A stretch of DNA of 9,961 nt from Hydrogenophaga sp. (GTDB lineage Bacteria; Pseudomonadota; Gammaproteobacteria; Burkholderiales; Burkholderiaceae_C): positions 1 through 9,961 of the forward strand of contig JAUXXN010000214.1 of NCBI GenBank assembly GCA_030684755.1, in the 5' to 3' direction. Position numbers and translations under genes: made by a program. Positions 7,829-9,961 of the stretch are shown in pieces. Position 1 is the first letter of the stretch. Every line of letters begins with the position of its first letter. The notes beneath the pieces were generated by a model. That model was not told the origin of the DNA and did no database searches. It saw nothing but the letters and a program-made list of their open reading frames with translations.

Positions 7829-9085
7829 TCAGCGTTCCGTCATCGACAGCGCGTGGGCACAGTGCTGTTCAAAAATGGCTTGCATGCGCGACAGCAGGGC
7901 CTGCTCGGTAACCGTCACCTTGGGTTCCTTGCTGATGCGTTCGCTCACCTTGTGCCAAGTAGGCAACAAGTCCTGCGCCATCCGGCGAAATTCTTGCAGT
8001 ACCGGTGCAAAACCAAAACCGCAGTCTGCGCACAGCGCTTCCCACGAGTGCGCGCCCACCGCGTCGAAGTGGTCTTCGTCGCCAATGAACAGCGCCAGCC
8101 CGGTATCGCCATAGGCGCGAACGCACAACAGGTCGTAGAACGGCGCCAGTCGAAAACCCTTCTCGTCGATCAACACCGACAGGTTTTTGGCGTGTGCGTC
8201 GGCATTGCCGATCAGGTAGTTGAACATCACCCAACGCTGCAACTGAAGGAGGTCACTGCCGCGCAGGTGCAAGGCCCGTAACGCCGCCACCAGCTTGGGA
8301 ATGCTCACCAGCCCGCCCATGCGTTCGTATTTCCAGCCCGGCCCGTGGCCCAGCAACTGACAGCCGTCGATCTGATGCAGCCCCACGATGTTGCCGGCTG
8401 CCATCAGTCGGTCGTAGCGCTCCACCACATAGACCGACTCGGGCACGCGCAACAGCCACACATCGGGCACGGGCAGCTTCAAGGCCCGTGCCAGCTTCAT
8501 ACAGGCGTATTCGTTGATGGCACTGGGCTGGTAACGCGGTTGGCGTGAATCGGGTTTCAGAATGTGCGTGGTGGGCGAGTGCCCCACGCTGTCGCTCAGT
8601 TTTTTGCTCTTCTTGTCAAAGCGCAGGCCGATCTTGTCTTGCGCACCCGCCAGCGACATCGTCGCCTGCTCGTTCGACACCAGCAACGGCGTGTGTCCCC
8701 GGTCGGCCAGGCGCTGACTCAGGGTTGCAAATGGCAGAGGCTGGTATGCCTGCTGGTTGTCCGGGCGCGCATCCTCGGGCAACAGGGACAGCACACCCGG
8801 CAACTCGGCCCCCAGCCTGCCCAGCACCTCGAACGACGAAGCCCCCCGCAGATGAACGGCGCTGACGATGTCGTCCAGCGCCTCGCCTTCGGGCAGCAGG
8901 TTCTCGAAAAAAGTACGTACCGCCTGGCCGGTGAAGCGCTTGGTTTGCACCGGAAACTGCGGCGCCAGCACAAACCCGCCCGACTGCTCGATCCACTGCG
9001 GGTCGTACTCGAAGAAATAGTCGCCTGCCGCATGGCCAAACCAGCCCATGGGGCGAGCGTTGGCCCAGACGCGCAGGCGGATCAT
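7829..9085 (-). CDS. hipA: HipA-family serine/threonine kinase toxin
   Basis: This 418-residue protein is a HipA toxin kinase; E. coli HipA phosphorylates glutamyl-tRNA synthetase and triggers dormancy. An N-terminal HipA-couple domain (about 3-105, with E-N-L-L-P-E-G at 61-67) precedes the HipA_C kinase domain. The glycine-rich M-S-L-A-G-A-Q-D-K segment (143-151) holds Ser144, the counterpart of E. coli autophosphorylated Ser150. Lys177 in T-H-I-L-K-P-D is the ATP-binding lysine. G-N-A-D-A-H-A-K-N (293-301) supplies the catalytic Asp296 and metal-binding Asn301. P-F-Y-D (315-318) supplies the second metal-binding Asp318. All key residues are intact, so the toxin is predicted active. The start ATG overlaps the hipB stop as ATGA, indicating translational coupling, and no strong separate Shine-Dalgarno is seen. 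The restriction gene follows after 25 nt. The target in this organism cannot be inferred. Confidence 0.95.
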   Translation of the reverse strand: MIRLRVWANARPMGWFGHAAGDYFFEYDPQWIEQSGGFVLAPQFPVQTKRFTGQAVRTFFENLLPEGEALDDIVSAVHLRGASSFEVLGRLGAELPGVLSLLPEDARPDNQQAYQPLPFATLSQRLADRGHTPLLVSNEQATMSLAGAQDKIGLRFDKKSKKLSDSVGHSPTTHILKPDSRQPRYQPSAINEYACMKLARALKLPVPDVWLLRVPESVYVVERYDRLMAAGNIVGLHQIDGCQLLGHGPGWKYERMGGLVSIPKLVAALRALHLRGSDLLQLQRWVMFNYLIGNADAHAKNLSVLIDEKGFRLAPFYDLLCVRAYGDTGLALFIGDEDHFDAVGAHSWEALCADCGFGFAPVLQEFRRMAQDLLPTWHKVSERISKEPKVTVTEQALLSRMQAIFEQHCAHALSMTER

Positions 9086-9363
9086 GCGCCGCTCAGCGGT
9101 TGCGACCCGGGCGCAGCGTCGTCAGCGCCCCCTGCCGGTCCGGCGCCTTGCCAGCCCGTGACCGACAACGTCAGCCCCAGCCCGCCGGTCAGTTGCTGCA
9201 AGCGTGCCAGTGAGCAGCGCCCTGGGTCTGACTCCGCGTCGCGGATGAACGACGTGCTCACATTGCACACCGCCGCCGCCTGCGCGCGCGACAAACCCTG
9301 GCGCTTGCGCTCTGTCATCAGGCGCTTGGCGAACGCGGGCAGGGTGTCGGGTGTGATGTCCAT
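9082..9363 (-). CDS. hipB: HipB-like XRE-family antitoxin / autorepressor
   Basis: This 93-residue helix-turn-helix protein is the presumed antitoxin to HipA and repressor of the operon. The XRE/Cro-C1 fold spans about residues 10-68: helices 2-3 are around L24-E44 (L-S-R-A-Q-A-A-A-V at 24-32, then S-T-S-F-I-R-D-A-E at 36-44), and the domain ends in L-G-L-T-L-S-V. Residues 69-93 form a Gly/Ala/Pro-rich, probably disordered tail, recalling the flexible C-terminus of E. coli HipB that affects its proteolysis. The ATG at 9363 has an AAGG Shine-Dalgarno (plus 9372-9375) eight bases upstream. It is the first gene of the hipB-hipA-hsdR operon and overlaps hipA by 4 bp. Its own promoter carries a palindrome between -35 and -10, consistent with autorepression. 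Family assignment rests mainly on the HTH and the hipA partner. Confidence 0.9.
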   Translation of the reverse strand: MDITPDTLPAFAKRLMTERKRQGLSRAQAAAVCNVSTSFIRDAESDPGRCSLARLQQLTGGLGLTLSVTGWQGAGPAGGADDAAPGSQPLSGA

Positions 9364-9383
9364 TTTTTTGACCTTAGAGGGTC

Positions 9384-9410
9384 AGTTTAGCTCAAATCTT
9401 GAGCAATCAA
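9384..9410 (-). promoter_or_regulatory. Predicted sigma70 promoter of hipB-hipA-hsdR
   Basis: On the minus strand a -35-like TTGATT (plus 9405-9410) is separated by 15 nt from a -10-like TAAACT (plus 9384-9389); each matches consensus at 4 of 6 positions. The -10 lies 20 nt before the hipB ATG, leaving room for a short leader with the AAGG ribosome-binding site. The spacer is short for sigma70, which suggests a weak or regulated promoter. No other candidate stands out before hipA or hsdR. Confidence 0.45.
9390..9404. promoter_or_regulatory. Palindromic operator candidate for HipB
   Basis: GCTCAA-ATC-TTGAGC has perfect 6-bp arms with a 3-nt centre and fills the whole spacer between the predicted -35 and -10 of the hipB operon. 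A dimeric XRE repressor bound here would block RNA polymerase. Symmetry and placement are visible in the sequence; binding by HipB is inferred from the autoregulation known for HipB. Confidence 0.6.
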
Positions 9411-9622
9411 GTGAAAATTGATCTTATGAGGACAGATTTTCGCCCTGTCGCAGCGGGCACAGAGCACCCCACGGGCAGCGAGGCGGGCGCATCAAAAAAA
9501 TTGATCCTGCGGGGGCGAAACTGCCTGTTCGTTCAGCAAATCCGAGTAATTTGCTCTCAAGGGATCAAATTTGCGAAGTGGAATGGTATGCCGCTGAACC
9601 GTTTGAACGTTCGTGCGAGCGT
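9411..9622. other. AT-richer intergenic region upstream of the hipBA operon
   Basis: Roughly 210 bp between the hipB promoter and the rloB stop show no gene. The stretch contains two exact direct copies of AAAATTGATC (9414-9423 and 9497-9506) and a near-copy in the opposite orientation, GATCAAATTT (9563-9572). A plus-strand frame starting at 9399 runs through here into the antisense of rloB, and it lacks a domain or a ribosome-binding site. No methylase or other RM gene is hidden here. Confidence 0.4.
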
Positions 9623-9625
9623 TCA
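9604..9625. repeat. Inverted repeat at the rloB stop codon
   Basis: Arms TGAACG (9604-9609) and CGTTCA (9620-9625), plus two further inner pairs (TC/GA) past one mismatch, could form a hairpin with a 4-nt loop. It includes the rloB stop codon. There is no T-run on the minus strand after it, so it may be an inefficient terminator or 3'-end stabiliser, or a protein site. Confidence 0.4.
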
Positions 9626-9961
9626 TGTTTCAGAAAGTGCCTGCAGCGCCGCCACCAGTTCGTGCATCCGGGTCGTCGGGTTGTCTTCGCCCGTTTTTGC
9701 CGCGTTCTTCAGTCCGCGCGCTGCGCCTTGCATGGCCGTGGGCAGCTTGTCCTTGAGCAGGGCGTAAATGCCCTTCTGTCCCTTGCCGTATTGCTTGAAG
9801 CCTCGCTTGGTGCGCAGCTCTGCAATCAGCCGGTCTGCCGCCGACTTCTTGCCGGCCGCATCAAACGGTTGATCGGTGAAGCCGAAGTGCAGCAGCAGCC
9901 AGTATTCAAAACACGGAATCGAGGTCACTGCATGGAACGGCTTGCCCGCCGCCTTGCAGTC
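9623..9961 (-). CDS. rloB: RloB-family defence protein, C-terminal part (5' end off window)
   Basis: Only the last 112 residues are visible; the frame is open to the right edge. The segment S-I-P-C-F-E-Y-W-L-L-L-H-F (visible residues 14-26) is the signature of RloB proteins, where S-N-P is the usual opening, so the Ile is a small departure. It is followed by a basic, Lys/Ala-rich helical region (K-K-S-A-A-D-R-L, then R-G-F-K-Q-Y-G-K-G-Q-K) and a helical C-terminus. RloB was named for its place in type I restriction loci and usually pairs with an AAA ATPase (RloA), the pair corresponding to AbiL abortive-infection systems. The partner would be expected to the right of 9961. The GTG at 9928 is internal, not a start, because the conserved frame continues upstream of it. 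It is on the same strand as hipB but 259 nt away, so probably a separate transcript. Confidence 0.82.
   Translation of the reverse strand, partial: DCKAAGKPFHAVTSIPCFEYWLLLHFGFTDQPFDAAGKKSAADRLIAELRTKRGFKQYGKGQKGIYALLKDKLPTAMQGAARGLKNAAKTGEDNPTTRMHELVAALQALSET

Noticed and set aside
4201..7911. A 1236-residue plus-strand open frame, longer than the opposite restriction gene
   Set aside because: It is the antisense shadow of hsdR. It is Gln/His/Arg-rich with no domain, while the minus strand carries every helicase and nuclease motif in order. GC-biased third positions suppress stops on the opposite strand.
8564..9421. A 285-residue plus-strand open frame over hipA and hipB
   Set aside because: It is antisense to intact hipA/hipB and shows no domain and no start signal; it is a coding-bias shadow.
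9399..9767. A 122-residue plus-strand frame starting in the hipB promoter region
   Set aside because: It has no ribosome-binding site or domain, and its second half is antisense to the RloB coding sequence.
9928..9961. The GTG at 9928 as the start of a complete 101-residue gene
   Set aside because: The frame stays open to the window edge and the conserved RloB segment begins almost at once after the GTG. The true start must lie beyond the window.
1..9961. CRISPR arrays, tRNA or rRNA genes, insertion-sequence ends or a transposase
   Set aside because: I looked on both strands. I saw no regularly spaced repeats, no tRNA-like cloverleaf and no transposase motif.

Overview
The window is GC-rich DNA with the compact, strongly GC3-biased coding of a Burkholderiales betaproteobacterium, most likely a Comamonadaceae relative. 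This placement rests on composition, on the overall look of the proteins and on the NodT-lipoprotein/MacA-type efflux pair; no rRNA or tRNA is present to confirm it. Almost everything lies on the minus strand, with one clear plus-strand gene. Several very long open frames on the opposite strand are mirror images of the real genes.

Region by region (plus-strand coordinates). Positions 1-2658 (minus) hold an efflux operon: a NodT-family outer-membrane lipoprotein, then 20 nt later a MacA-like periplasmic adaptor that runs off the left edge. The inner-membrane pump, probably MacB-like, should lie beyond position 1. A 15-bp operator-like palindrome (2671-2685) sits just upstream of the first gene. 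Positions 2686-2974 are intergenic. Positions 2975-3331 (minus) encode a short membrane-anchored rhodanese. Divergent from it, 3625-4167 (plus) encodes a secreted DUF3617 protein. A near-identical 22-bp intergenic repeat lies on both sides of this rhodanese/DUF3617 pair (2729-2750 and 4270-4291).

Positions 4348-9961 look like a defence island. Read on the minus strand from the right edge, it holds the C-terminal 112 residues of an RloB-family protein (AbiL/Rlo type), a 259-nt AT-richer gap, hipB, hipA and a full-length type I restriction endonuclease R subunit. hipB and hipA overlap by ATGA, and the R gene starts only 25 nt after hipA with its own good ribosome-binding site. The three genes therefore look like one operon behind a single promoter, whose 15-bp spacer is exactly a perfect-arm palindrome, the natural place for HipB to bind. 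No hsdM or hsdS gene is in view; if the system is complete, they would lie to the right of 9961.

The most interesting point is the coupling of a HipBA toxin-antitoxin module to a restriction subunit under an apparently HipB-controlled promoter. Each family is known. The arrangement suggests either restriction whose expression is timed by HipB, in the manner of C-protein control, or an abortive-infection backup to restriction. That reading is inference.
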